Shown: positions 7,687 through 16,074 of the stretch, one piece after another
How positions within the stretch are numbered: position 1 is the first letter of the stretch
How the letters are laid out: each line of letters opens with the position of its first letter
Source of the DNA: W2P13-069 sp963590525
Lineage (GTDB): Bacteria; Actinomycetota; Coriobacteriia; Coriobacteriales; QAMH01
Direction: 5' to 3'
NCBI GenBank assembly: GCA_963590525.1
Contig: CAVAPV010000015.1
Span: 1-38,828 of the forward strand
Length of the DNA: 38,828 bases
The notes under the pieces: generated by a model
Told to the model about the DNA's origin: nothing
The model's database searches: none
Seen by the model: the letters and a program-made list of their open reading frames with translations, nothing else
Made by a program: the position numbers and the translations under genes

Positions 7687-7995
7687 CTAGGCAAACAGCG
7701 CTACGATCTCCTCTTTGGAGATAGCCCCTACTGCCTTGTTGACGATCTCTCTGTCTTTGACGACAAAAAGCGCCGGGATCGCAGAGACCTTGAACTGCTG
7801 GGCCAAAGCCATCTGCTTATCGGTGTTGACCTTTCCCACCTTGATCTCTGGATGCTCGGCCGCCACTTCTTCTACCAGCGGCGAAAGCATTATGCACGGG
7901 CCGCACCACACGGCCCAAAAGTCCAGCAAGACGGGTTTGCTGCTGTTTAGGACTTCTTCCTCAAAGTTCTCGGCAGTGATCTCTACCACAGACAT
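7687..7995 (-). CDS. trxA: Thioredoxin
   Basis: A 102-residue thioredoxin, a disulfide reductant of the cytoplasm. The active site is W30-C31-G32-P33-C34, and the cis-proline segment SAIPALFVV is present. Full family length with no extension. I chose the ATG at 7993-7995, which follows AAAAGGAG at nine bases; a start at 8040 would add a basic 15-residue stretch foreign to the family. It is transcribed alone, between a terminator and a 27-bp palindrome at 8074-8100 that matches the sites beside the Rrf2 regulator. It may therefore respond to the same cysteine or redox signal. Confidence 0.95.
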   Translation of the reverse strand: MSVVEITAENFEEEVLNSSKPVLLDFWAVWCGPCIMLSPLVEEVAAEHPEIKVGKVNTDKQMALAQQFKVSAIPALFVVKDREIVNKAVGAISKEEIVALFA

Positions 7996-8073
7996 CGTTG
8001 CTCTCCTTTTCCTTGCAGGGGTCTTCCTCTTTACGCACACTCCATAAGCGTGAGCATAACACGGCCTAAAGCA

Positions 8074-8100
8074 TAAAACCTAGTAGAGAAAAGGGTTTTT
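8074..8100. promoter_or_regulatory. 27-bp palindrome upstream of trxA, like those at cysK-rrf2
   Basis: TAAAACC and GGTTTTT are separated by 13 bases, the same geometry as the three sites in the cysK-rrf2 gap. The inner bases also agree: CCTA after the left arm and G before the right GG. It lies 79-105 bases upstream of the trxA start. Likely an operator for the Rrf2 protein encoded at 15242. Confidence 0.5.
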
Positions 8101-8109
8101 AACGCGCCG

Positions 8110-8130
8110 TCAATCTTGGTCCCAGTTCAT
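8110..8130 (-). other. Possible seven-codon mini reading frame upstream of trxA
   Basis: ATG AAC TGG GAC CAA GAT TGA encodes MNWDQD. It is preceded by GAGGAG at five bases, a strong ribosome site. It lies between the end of the hydrolase gene at 8154 and the trxA palindrome. It could be a leader peptide or chance. Confidence 0.2.
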
Positions 8131-8153
8131 GACGTCTCCTCATTGACGCAAAC

Positions 8154-9008
8154 TCAGGCGTTGCGGCGGTAACGGCACACGCTCCAGCGGTTGGAGCCGT
8201 CGTCGCGCACCAGCTTGAGCGGGTCCATCGTCACACGGCCGCTGCGGCGCGCAGAGGCGGCCTCGTTGATGAGGGCAGAGAAGATGCACTTCATGTTCTT
8301 GCGCGCAAAGTACTCCGGATGCCACTGCACGCCCATCATGAAGGTGCGGTTGGGCATCTCGATAGCCTCAACCAGGCCGTCGGGGCCGTAGGCTGCGGGC
8401 TTAAGCATGGGAGAGAGCTCTTTTACGCCTTGGTGGTGCATGGAGTTGGTGGCCAAGCGGTCCGAGTCGAGCATCTCGCCCAGCTTGGAGTCGCGGATGA
8501 TGCGCACAAAATGACTGGGATGCGACCAGTCGTCTTGCTGCCAGTGCTCGATGGGCTGCTCTGGCTCGTCGTCATCATGCAGGGGGAACTGGTCGTAGAG
8601 ATCTTGGTACAGCGTCCCGCCAAAGAACACGTTCATCATCTGCATGCCGCGGCATATGCCCAGCGTGGGCACGTCAAACTTGTAGGCGTACGACAAGATG
8701 AGGCACTCGATCTCCTCGCGCAGAGGGGTGGGGGTATCTGCCTTGGCATGATGCTCGTTTGAGTAATAACGCTCGGGGCTAATGTCTGCGCCGCCCGTGA
8801 GCAAGAAGCCGTCCATCATGGGAAACAAGGTCTCGTAAACGGCTTTATCGGCAACCAAGGGCAAGACAACGGGAACGCCGCCTGCGGCGATAATCGCATC
8901 GGTATAGGCCCCGCGCAGCTCGATCTTGTTCACGTCGGGAAGCGACGTGGGAACGATGCCGATGATGGGCAGGTGAGCTTGGGTGTAGTTAGGGGTCGCG
9001 TCTTGCAT
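8154..9008 (-). CDS. Gamma-glutamyl-gamma-aminobutyrate hydrolase-like class I glutamine amidotransferase (peptidase C26)
   Basis: A 284-residue hydrolase of the PuuD/peptidase C26 family, which cleaves gamma-glutamyl amide bonds. The nucleophile is C119 in LGICRGMQ. The catalytic histidine and glutamate are H230 and E232 in GVQWHPEYF. The N-terminal IGIVPT strand and the LLTGGADISPERY segment are typical of the family. The start ATG at 9006-9008 has a GAGAGAAG element upstream. No putrescine or GABA pathway genes adjoin it, so the true substrate may be another gamma-glutamyl compound. The last 30 or so residues (DDGSNRWSVCRYRRNA) are an odd basic tail. Confidence 0.85.
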   Translation of the reverse strand: MQDATPNYTQAHLPIIGIVPTSLPDVNKIELRGAYTDAIIAAGGVPVVLPLVADKAVYETLFPMMDGFLLTGGADISPERYYSNEHHAKADTPTPLREEIECLILSYAYKFDVPTLGICRGMQMMNVFFGGTLYQDLYDQFPLHDDDEPEQPIEHWQQDDWSHPSHFVRIIRDSKLGEMLDSDRLATNSMHHQGVKELSPMLKPAAYGPDGLVEAIEMPNRTFMMGVQWHPEYFARKNMKCIFSALINEAASARRSGRVTMDPLKLVRDDGSNRWSVCRYRRNA

Positions 9009-9168
9009 GAGGGGAACTTCTCTCGGGCCGTTTTCCTAGTTGATTGCTCGGCAAATTATAGGCGCGCTTGCGCGCAAGCCAGGTTAACAAGCGGAAAATC
9101 CCCCGCAAGAGCGCAGGCGGCATAGCCTGCCAAAGCGCTGGGCAAGACAGCTGCTGCAAGACGAGAGG

Positions 9169-10134
9169 CTAAGAGACCATCGTCAAGAAAAGCACCAGCA
9201 AGGGCATCGTCACAAACGAGAAGAGCGTGGTGACAAAGGTTGTCTGCGACATGCCCTTCATGTCGCCACCGTACTGGAAGCACAAAAGCGTGCCGTTGGT
9301 TGCCACGGGCATGCCCGCAAGCACCACCATGCAGCCCAAGATGACAGGGTCGCTTACCACAAAGTGAAGCACGCCCCACACCGCAAGCGGCGACACGATC
9401 AGGCAGATAAAGGCATGCACATAAAGGCGCCAGCCGCCCAAGAGGTCCTTGATGGGCATGTTAGCCAGGTTGGAGCCCACGATGATGAGGGCGCCGGGCG
9501 TGGTCATGGCGCCGACGGTTTGGGTGAGCTGGGACACAACCGGGACGTTGCGGATACCCAGCAAGCACAAGACGATGACCAAGACGCAGGCCACGTTGCA
9601 CGGCGTGATGAACATGCGGGGGTTGATACTCAGCTTGGAGCCGCTGGCAAGCTCGTCGACTTCCTCGGTCCTATCGCTCATCAGCCAGATGGGGCCCAAG
9701 GTAAACACGAGCAGGTTGAAGGGGATGTTGAACATGGCGGCGTTGATGAGCGCGTCTTGGCCAAAGATGGCCGAGATAACGGGAAAGCCCACAAAGCCCA
9801 CGTTGCCAAACAGCGTGGCAAAGCGATAGACGCCGCGACGCCCCTTGGGAAGCATGAGCACGCGCACGGCAAGCTCGCCTATGACGATGAGGATGCCGTA
9901 GGTGACAAATGCCAAGCCAAAGAGGCGCAGTACCTGGTCTGCCGGCGGGATGTTGGTGGCGTTGAGCACAGAGCTCAAGATGAGGGAGGGAACCGTAGCC
10001 TCCAAGAGGAGCTTGGACAGGGCACGGTCAAAGGTCCCGTCGATGCGCTTGGAGTACTTGAGAAAGTATCCCAGCACCATGATGAAGAACAAAACGCCCA
10101 ACTGAATGAATATGTTGCCCATATCTACTTGCAT
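9169..10134 (-). CDS. Auxin efflux carrier (AEC) family transporter
   Basis: A 321-residue membrane protein with about ten hydrophobic helices and the N-terminus expected of the AEC/MleP family (FIMVLGYFLKY, then LLLEATVPSLILSSV). Members move malate, malonate and other organic acids or unknown solutes. A short charged stretch near residues 176-190 divides the two five-helix halves. An in-frame ATG at 10122 (MGNIFIQLG) is an equally plausible start; neither has a strong ribosome site. A perfect TTGACA lies at 10192-10197 on the minus strand, but no well-spaced -10 element is clear. The substrate is unknown. Confidence 0.85.
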   Translation of the reverse strand: MQVDMGNIFIQLGVLFFIMVLGYFLKYSKRIDGTFDRALSKLLLEATVPSLILSSVLNATNIPPADQVLRLFGLAFVTYGILIVIGELAVRVLMLPKGRRGVYRFATLFGNVGFVGFPVISAIFGQDALINAAMFNIPFNLLVFTLGPIWLMSDRTEEVDELASGSKLSINPRMFITPCNVACVLVIVLCLLGIRNVPVVSQLTQTVGAMTTPGALIIVGSNLANMPIKDLLGGWRLYVHAFICLIVSPLAVWGVLHFVVSDPVILGCMVVLAGMPVATNGTLLCFQYGGDMKGMSQTTFVTTLFSFVTMPLLVLFLTMVS

Positions 10135-10231
10135 AGAACGTGCATTTTATTCCCCGTTTTTTGGAGAATGCAAGATAAACTATTGATTTTGTGTCAACAG
10201 CACTGTCACAGGAGTAAAAGGAACCGCCAAC

Positions 10232-11080
10232 ATGCACGCTCGCCCGCCAAAGCACCTCGAAGAGCGCTTTACCTGGTATGCAAAAGCCATCGCCAACGAC
10301 CCTGCCGCACTCAAGGGCAAATGGGTCGCCACGCGCATGTCCCATGCCGCCAAGCTGCATCTGGACCTAGGTTGCGGCAAGGGGGAATGGACCTGCGCCA
10401 GCGCCGTCAAGCATCCCGACGAGCTGTGGGTGGGCTTTGACAACGAGAAGATCTGCATCGCCATGAGCGCCAAGAAGGCCGTGGTAGAGGCAGATATCCC
10501 CAACGTGGTCTTTGCCTTAAGCGACGGCGACCATCTGCCGCAAACCATCGCAGATGGCGAGGTGGACGTCTTGCATCTCAACTTCTCTACGCCTTGCCCC
10601 AAGCGCAAGTTCGCGCCGGCGCGCCTCACTCATGCAGCACGTCTCATGCAATACCGCCGCATCCTGGCACCAGAGGGCCGCATAGAGATAAAGACCGACA
10701 GCCAGCCTTTCTTTGACTGGACGCTGCATCAGCTTGACTATGCCGGCTACCAGGTTGCCTGGAGCTGCCGCGACCTGCATGCCGCGGCTGCCGCGGGGCA
10801 AGAAACCCCCATCGACCCCACTGTCGTGAGCGGGTACGAGAAGCGCCTGGTAGACAAGGGTGCCCGTGTGCATTGCATCGTGGCTGTGCCCGGGCCCGCG
10901 CCAGAAGAGCTGCCAGAGCAAGACTGCCCGCAAAGCCTGGTAGATTACCTGCCGCAAGATCTGGCAAGCATCGACTACGTGCCCTACGGCATGGAGGAAT
11001 GCGTTCAAAACCTCCTCAATCGCAAACGCAACCTAGAGCGAAAGGCGCGCGCCGCGGCCAAGAAGAACAAGCAGCGCTAG
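10232..11080 (+). CDS. TrmB-like tRNA (guanine-N7)-methyltransferase family protein
   Basis: A 282-residue Rossmann-fold methyltransferase. The SAM-binding motif is LDLGCGKGEW at 44-53, followed by GFDNEK at 68-73, the pattern of TrmB, which makes m7G46 in tRNA. The substrate-binding motif usually written FPDPWPKKRH is replaced at 118-127 by FSTPCPKRKF, so only the trailing P-K-R part is kept. The C-terminus is extended and very basic (KARAAAKKNKQR), suiting RNA binding. Activity on tRNA is probable but less certain than for a canonical TrmB. The start has AAAGGA nine bases upstream. A TauE/SafE gene follows after 30 bases, probably in the same transcript. Confidence 0.8.
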   Translation: MHARPPKHLEERFTWYAKAIANDPAALKGKWVATRMSHAAKLHLDLGCGKGEWTCASAVKHPDELWVGFDNEKICIAMSAKKAVVEADIPNVVFALSDGDHLPQTIADGEVDVLHLNFSTPCPKRKFAPARLTHAARLMQYRRILAPEGRIEIKTDSQPFFDWTLHQLDYAGYQVAWSCRDLHAAAAAGQETPIDPTVVSGYEKRLVDKGARVHCIVAVPGPAPEELPEQDCPQSLVDYLPQDLASIDYVPYGMEECVQNLLNRKRNLERKARAAAKKNKQR

Positions 11081-11110
11081 AGGCCAGCGCAAGAAGACAG
11101 AAAGGCAGAC

Positions 11111-11908
11111 ATGGATTTCATCAGCGTGATAACAGGGGGCGGGCTCATCGAGCCTTGGGCGGTCGCCTTGGCCTGCGTTGGGCTTCTCGCAGCCGGCTTC
11201 ATCGACTCCATCGCCGGTGGCGGCGGCCTCATATCCACCCCCGTGCTGCTCATCGGCGGGCTGCCCATCCATACCCTGATCGCCACCAACAAGCTGGCAA
11301 GCAGCATGGGCACCGCGATCGCCACCTTCAAGTACTACCGCGAAGGCTACATGAAGCTCGCCATCGTCGCGCCGTGCATCGTCTTTGCGCTAACGGGATC
11401 GGCGCTGGGGGCAAACGCATCGCTTCTAGCCGACGAGAACATCATCCGCATCCTCATGCTATTGATCATCCCCATCGCCGGCTTCTACGTCTTGCGCACC
11501 AAAGAGCTGGGCAGCGGCAAAGAGCCCCTGCCCGCGCTGCGACGCACGATCGTCTGCTCTGCCATCGCCTTTTGCATCGGCTTCTACGACGGCTTCTACG
11601 GCCCGGGAACGGGCACCTTTCTCATGCTTTTGCTCACAGGGCTGGGGCATCTCAAGATAACGGACGCCGCCGGCACCACCAAGGCGATCAACCTCACCAC
11701 CAACGTCTCGGCGCTCGTGGTCTTCTTGGTCAACGGAGCGGTGCTCGTCCCGCTGGGGCTTATCTGCGGCGCGTTCAACATCGCGGGCAACTACCTGGGC
11801 GCGCGCTTGTTCACGCAAAAGGGCTCGGCGCTGTGCCGACCCATCATCTTGGTCGTGCTCGTGATCTTTGCCGTGCGCGTCATCTGCGAGCTGGCGGGCA
11901 TCGCCTAG
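11111..11908 (+). CDS. TauE/SafE family membrane permease
   Basis: A 265-residue protein with about eight membrane segments and two matching halves, as in the TauE/SafE family. Hallmarks are GFIDSIAGGGGLISTP at about 35-50 and the mirrored GFYDGFYGPGTGTF in the second half. Characterised relatives export sulfite, sulfoacetate or other sulfur-containing anions. The start ATG follows AAAGG at a workable distance. It lies 30 bases after the TrmB-like gene and converges on the DASS-type transporter at 12014. Confidence 0.9.
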   Translation: MDFISVITGGGLIEPWAVALACVGLLAAGFIDSIAGGGGLISTPVLLIGGLPIHTLIATNKLASSMGTAIATFKYYREGYMKLAIVAPCIVFALTGSALGANASLLADENIIRILMLLIIPIAGFYVLRTKELGSGKEPLPALRRTIVCSAIAFCIGFYDGFYGPGTGTFLMLLLTGLGHLKITDAAGTTKAINLTTNVSALVVFLVNGAVLVPLGLICGAFNIAGNYLGARLFTQKGSALCRPIILVVLVIFAVRVICELAGIA

Positions 11909-12013
11909 CAGCCGCAGCCCGGCAAACGCATGCCACAAGCCGCAGCTGCATCACTTGCAAGCAGGCGCAGCGCACGGGCCTTATCGCGCAGCCACATCAC
12001 GCGGCATCATCCT

Positions 12014-13561
12014 CTAGCCAAACAGCCCCATCCACTGCCAGTACGGCACGCTTGCCGCAAGGCCAACCAAGCAGATGACAACGTAGAGGGCGCAATACTT
12101 GGCCATATCCGAATGACGCACCATCTGCCCGTCGACGCTGTAGAAGGCAGCCAGGTAGATCGGGTTTTGATAGAGCACGAACCACGGGTTGACCGTGGCG
12201 TAGATGACAAAGCCCACCACCCACGGGCTGATGCCTTGCGCCAAGGCCAAAGGCACCAAGAAGACCATGACGATGTTGACGTAGGCCATCTCGGACACGA
12301 TCACAAAGCGCAGGGCAACCGTGGCAAGCCCCACGCCCACCACAAAGGCATAGGGGTTGTGCGCCAACAGCTCAAAGAGCGGGCCTGCAACATCCACGAT
12401 CCATGTGCTGACGCCTGCCTGCGCAAACACGTCTGCTATAGAGATGATGCAGCCGATAAAGACCAACGACGTCCAGCTGATGTCGTTTTTGAAGCTTGCC
12501 TTGTCCATGATGCCAAAGGCGTGCACGGCAACAAGCGCCACGAGCGCAACCACCGTGCTGTCGATGTGATGGAGCGGCTGGGCCACCCACATAGCCACTG
12601 TGATCAAGATGATGGCGAGCATGCGCCTCTCTGGCTTTGTCATGCGGCCTAGATTGGCATACTCCTGCGCCACATCAGACTGTTGGGCTTTGGGGTTGTT
12701 ATTGCCTTTGAGCGAACTGCCTGCGGGGTCACCGTCAGCCGCAGCGCCTGTGGGCGTCGCATCGGCTGCCAAGCGGGCATCACGCTTTCTGGGCCCGTAG
12801 ATGGCGACGATGGCAACATAGTTCAAAAGCGTCACAACCAAAAACCACGGCAGGGCGGCGACAAACCAATGCAGCATGTCAAAGCGCGCCTGCACATCGG
12901 CGGGCAGCAAGGCAAGCACGCCGTAGCCGATAACGCTTGCGCTGATCACCGCCGGGCCGATGTTTCTCACGCCGGTGAGCATCGCCAAGAAGAGCCCCTG
13001 CATCTGACGTCCGCGGCGCGGGTAGCCGGCGGCGTCTCCCATGCTCATGGCGATGGGGGTGATCATCGAGGTCTTGGCAGAGAGGCTGGGTACCAGCGGG
13101 CCTAAAAACGTGCCAACAGCCATCAAGCCGGCAACGCGCGCCTTGAAGCTCGCGGGAAACCTGACGATGATCGCCAGTGCCAAGCGGCGCATCAGCCCGC
13201 TTGTCTTCATGGCTGCGCCAAGGCCAAAGGCCGCAACGAGCAGCCACCACGTGCTCGTGGAAAACGCGGCAAAAGCCACGGGGATCTGGATGCCTCCCAA
13301 CACGACAAAGGCTGCTGCCATCAAAAGCGCCGTGACGTACTCGGGCAGCACCGCGGCAACCCACCACACCACCGCGCAGGCCAGGATGGCAAGGCATATC
13401 ACCCCCTGCTGGCCAAGCCCCACGTTGGCGCATCCAACCCACACGAGCACAGCTGCAAGCATGCCGCCAAAAGCGCCGATGGTCTTCTTGCTGCCAACAC
13501 GCTTTGCTGTAGACGATTCAGCCTTCCCTTTTGCAGGCGACGCTTTTTGTCCCTCTGTCAT
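12014..13561 (-). CDS. DASS/SLC13-type anion transporter
   Basis: A 515-residue membrane protein with about a dozen hydrophobic segments. The region reading PSLSAKTSMITPIAMSMG resembles the substrate/sodium loop of divalent anion:sodium symporters (citrate, succinate, sulfate). The N-terminal 28 residues are polar and basic, and a hydrophilic loop of about 60 residues, rich in glycine and asparagine, splits the protein in the middle. I chose the ATG at 13559-13561 with GAGGGGG upstream; an ATG 11 codons earlier has no ribosome site. Family membership is fairly sure; the substrate is not known. Confidence 0.8.
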   Translation of the reverse strand: MTEGQKASPAKGKAESSTAKRVGSKKTIGAFGGMLAAVLVWVGCANVGLGQQGVICLAILACAVVWWVAAVLPEYVTALLMAAAFVVLGGIQIPVAFAAFSTSTWWLLVAAFGLGAAMKTSGLMRRLALAIIVRFPASFKARVAGLMAVGTFLGPLVPSLSAKTSMITPIAMSMGDAAGYPRRGRQMQGLFLAMLTGVRNIGPAVISASVIGYGVLALLPADVQARFDMLHWFVAALPWFLVVTLLNYVAIVAIYGPRKRDARLAADATPTGAAADGDPAGSSLKGNNNPKAQQSDVAQEYANLGRMTKPERRMLAIILITVAMWVAQPLHHIDSTVVALVALVAVHAFGIMDKASFKNDISWTSLVFIGCIISIADVFAQAGVSTWIVDVAGPLFELLAHNPYAFVVGVGLATVALRFVIVSEMAYVNIVMVFLVPLALAQGISPWVVGFVIYATVNPWFVLYQNPIYLAAFYSVDGQMVRHSDMAKYCALYVVICLVGLAASVPYWQWMGLFG

Positions 13562-13969
13562 CACAAGCCCCCTCTTTAGCTTGCTAAAACCCATGGCTGC
13601 AAGATGCTGGTCGCGCCATGCTCAAGACAGGTGCCGACACATTGCAACACATCATAAACACGCCCTCACTCTACTCCCCTACAGGCCTCGGCGCGGCAAA
13701 ATCGTCTTTATCGGCAACGCAGGTTGGCGATACGAGCCGCGCAAGGTCTCATGGCAAAGGGATGCCCCGGCACCTAGATGAGGAGAGAGGCGGCACCGGG
13801 GCGAGAAGAAAGGTATGGATTTGGAGAATCAAACCCGATTAGGCGCTCGGGCGGGCGCGTATCGCGGGGCGCGCAACAGCCACAGCAGCAGCCACGCGCC
13901 CAAAGAGAAAGGCATTGCCGCAAGCAGGCAAAGGTGAGGCTCCATTACCTGCTGAGGATGCAAAGGGTT
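13562..13969. other. Gap with no recognised gene
   Basis: About 400 bases lie between the transporter start and the cysK stop, both on the minus strand. They should carry the transporter promoter and the cysK terminator. I found no long open frame with a ribosome site, no T-tailed hairpin and no repeat that I can defend. Confidence 0.5.
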
Positions 13970-14899
<930 letters not shown>

Positions 14900-14949
14900 G
14901 ATTCCTCCGATTTACTCTCTTTTGGCTTGCGCCAAACTTATCTCCGTTG

Positions 14950-14976
14950 TTAAACCTACTTACCATGTGGGTTTAA
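14950..14976. promoter_or_regulatory. Candidate Rrf2 operator 1 (cysK start region)
   Basis: TTAAACC-N13-GGTTTAA, a perfect palindrome in its arms. It lies four bases downstream of the cysK -10 element and so over the start point, where binding would repress cysK. Confidence 0.65.
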
Positions 14977-14980
14977 GGGC

Positions 14981-15009
14981 ATTAAACGCCAGGCACGGCA
15001 GGGCGTCAA
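14981..15009 (-). promoter_or_regulatory. cysK promoter
   Basis: TTGACG and TTTAAT on the minus strand with 17-base spacing, about 82-110 bases upstream of the cysK ATG. Confidence 0.6.
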
Positions 15010-15024
15010 GAATTAATTTACCCT

Positions 15025-15051
15025 ATTAACCCCTATGATTTTAGGGTTGAA
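15025..15051. promoter_or_regulatory. Candidate Rrf2 operator 2 (middle of the gap)
   Basis: ATTAACC-N13-GGTTGAA has the same 27-bp geometry as operators 1 and 3 with slightly degenerate arms. It lies 16 bases upstream of the cysK -35 element. Confidence 0.5.
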
Positions 15052-15173
15052 CAAACGGGCTTTCTGGCGCGGTCAATGGCAAAGGGAGTGGGTTTCGAGT
15101 GCAAACGCTTGCCACAAGCTGCAGGGGCGTTAATTTCAGCAGGCGACACAAGCCGCGCGCAGGCTTAAGGCAA

Positions 15174-15200
15174 ATAAACCTACTTATCTACAGGGTTTAT
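15174..15200. promoter_or_regulatory. Candidate Rrf2 operator 3 (rrf2 promoter)
   Basis: ATAAACC-N13-GGTTTAT has perfect arms. Its first 12 bases after ATAA (ACCTACTTA) match operator 1. It ends two bases before the likely rrf2 -10 element TATAGT (15203-15208), so binding should block that promoter. Confidence 0.65.
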
Positions 15201-15241
15201 GCTATAGTCAGCCGAAGCAAACAAAGCAAAGGAAGTTGACG

Positions 15242-15673
15242 ATGATTGTCTCCACAAAGGGCCGCTACGCGCTGCGCGTCATGATCGATCTAGCCGAGCA
15301 TCAAGCAGAAGGCTATATCCCCCTGCGCGAGGTCTCTCAGAGGCAGGCTATCAGCGAGAAGTACCTGGAAAGCATCGTCAAGACGCTTGTGCAAAACAAG
15401 CTGCTGCAGGGTCTGCGCGGCAAAGGCGGCGGCTACAAGCTCACGCGCAAGCCGGAGCAATACACCGTCTACGACGTTTTGTCCCTTACCGAGGGTACGC
15501 TTGCCCCGGTGAGCTGCCTTGAAGAGGGTGCTGCCATCTGCCCCGCAGCCGGTGATTGCCGCACCCTGCCCATGTGGCAGGAGCTCAACACGCTGGTGGG
15601 GGATTTCTTCAAGGGCTACACGCTTGCAGACCTCATGGTGAGCGCCCAAAGCGGCGACTTCTACGTCATCTAA
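15242..15673 (+). CDS. Rrf2-family transcriptional regulator (CymR/IscR type)
   Basis: A 143-residue winged-helix regulator. The opening IVSTKGRYALRVM is diagnostic of Rrf2 proteins, and the recognition helix lies around residues 27-50, followed by the GGGYKL wing. Three cysteines at C92, C100 and C106 nearly match the spacing of the Fe-S ligands of IscR (92, 98, 104), so it may hold a cluster. Yet its neighbour is cysK, the classic CymR setting. I chose the ATG at 15242 (AAGGAAG six bases upstream) over a TTG at 15236. Three 27-bp palindromes in the gap and a fourth at trxA suggest autorepression and control of sulfur and thiol genes. Confidence 0.9.
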   Translation: MIVSTKGRYALRVMIDLAEHQAEGYIPLREVSQRQAISEKYLESIVKTLVQNKLLQGLRGKGGGYKLTRKPEQYTVYDVLSLTEGTLAPVSCLEEGAAICPAAGDCRTLPMWQELNTLVGDFFKGYTLADLMVSAQSGDFYVI

Positions 15674-15750
15674 GCGCGACCCAGATAAACTCGCAAGCAC
15701 CAGCCCAGATAGACTTTGTGCAACCGTGAATAATTGACTTTCGTTTCGTG

Positions 15751-15786
15751 TCATTGCGGCTGCATGCTTGCCAACAGCCGCAATGA
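15751..15786. repeat. Perfect 12-bp inverted repeat after rrf2
   Basis: TCATTGCGGCTG (15751-15762) and CAGCCGCAATGA (15775-15786) pair perfectly around 12 bases. No T-run follows, so it is not a typical terminator, though it lies about 80 bases past the rrf2 stop. Confidence 0.6.
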
Positions 15787-15847
15787 GACAACTCTCAGAA
15801 CGCACTGATAGCGCAAGCTTTCTATTGCAGCCAATCAAAGCAACCTA

Positions 15848-15953
15848 CACGGGCGAGCAGTGAAGCGCGCTGGAGCAGCACCCACCCCCGTTGCTCGGAG
15901 CATGATGCTAGGTTAGAGTCTGAGCGCAAGTTTGCCCGTGCGGCTCGCCCCGT
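15848..15953. repeat. Dispersed copy of the bioY-birA gap repeat
   Basis: Two modules of the 97-599 region recur here in the same order. GAAGCGCGCTGGAGCAGCAC (15863-15882, compare 200-219, with GAGCAG upstream in both) is followed by GAGTCTGAGCG (15916-15926, compare 267-277). The copy is bounded by complementary ends (CACGGGC near 15848 and GCCCGTG at 15934-15940). The rest of the 400-base gap to 16075 shows no gene. Confidence 0.65.
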
Positions 15954-16074
15954 TCTCTCCCGTCTCGTAACGTTGTTTACGGCATCGTGGCAGACGTTTC
16001 AACTTGGCGCAGCTTTGAATTTGCAGGGCATGCCCCGCCCAAATTGCTGGGATAATCAGAAGGTTTCGTAAACC

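Noticed and set aside
10873..12078. 401-residue open frame overlapping the TrmB-like and TauE/SafE genes
   Set aside because: Arginine- and histidine-rich shadow in another frame of two recognisable genes.
13618..13842. Small open frames between the DASS transporter and cysK
   Set aside because: No ribosome site, no conserved motif, and composition typical of random GC-rich sequence.
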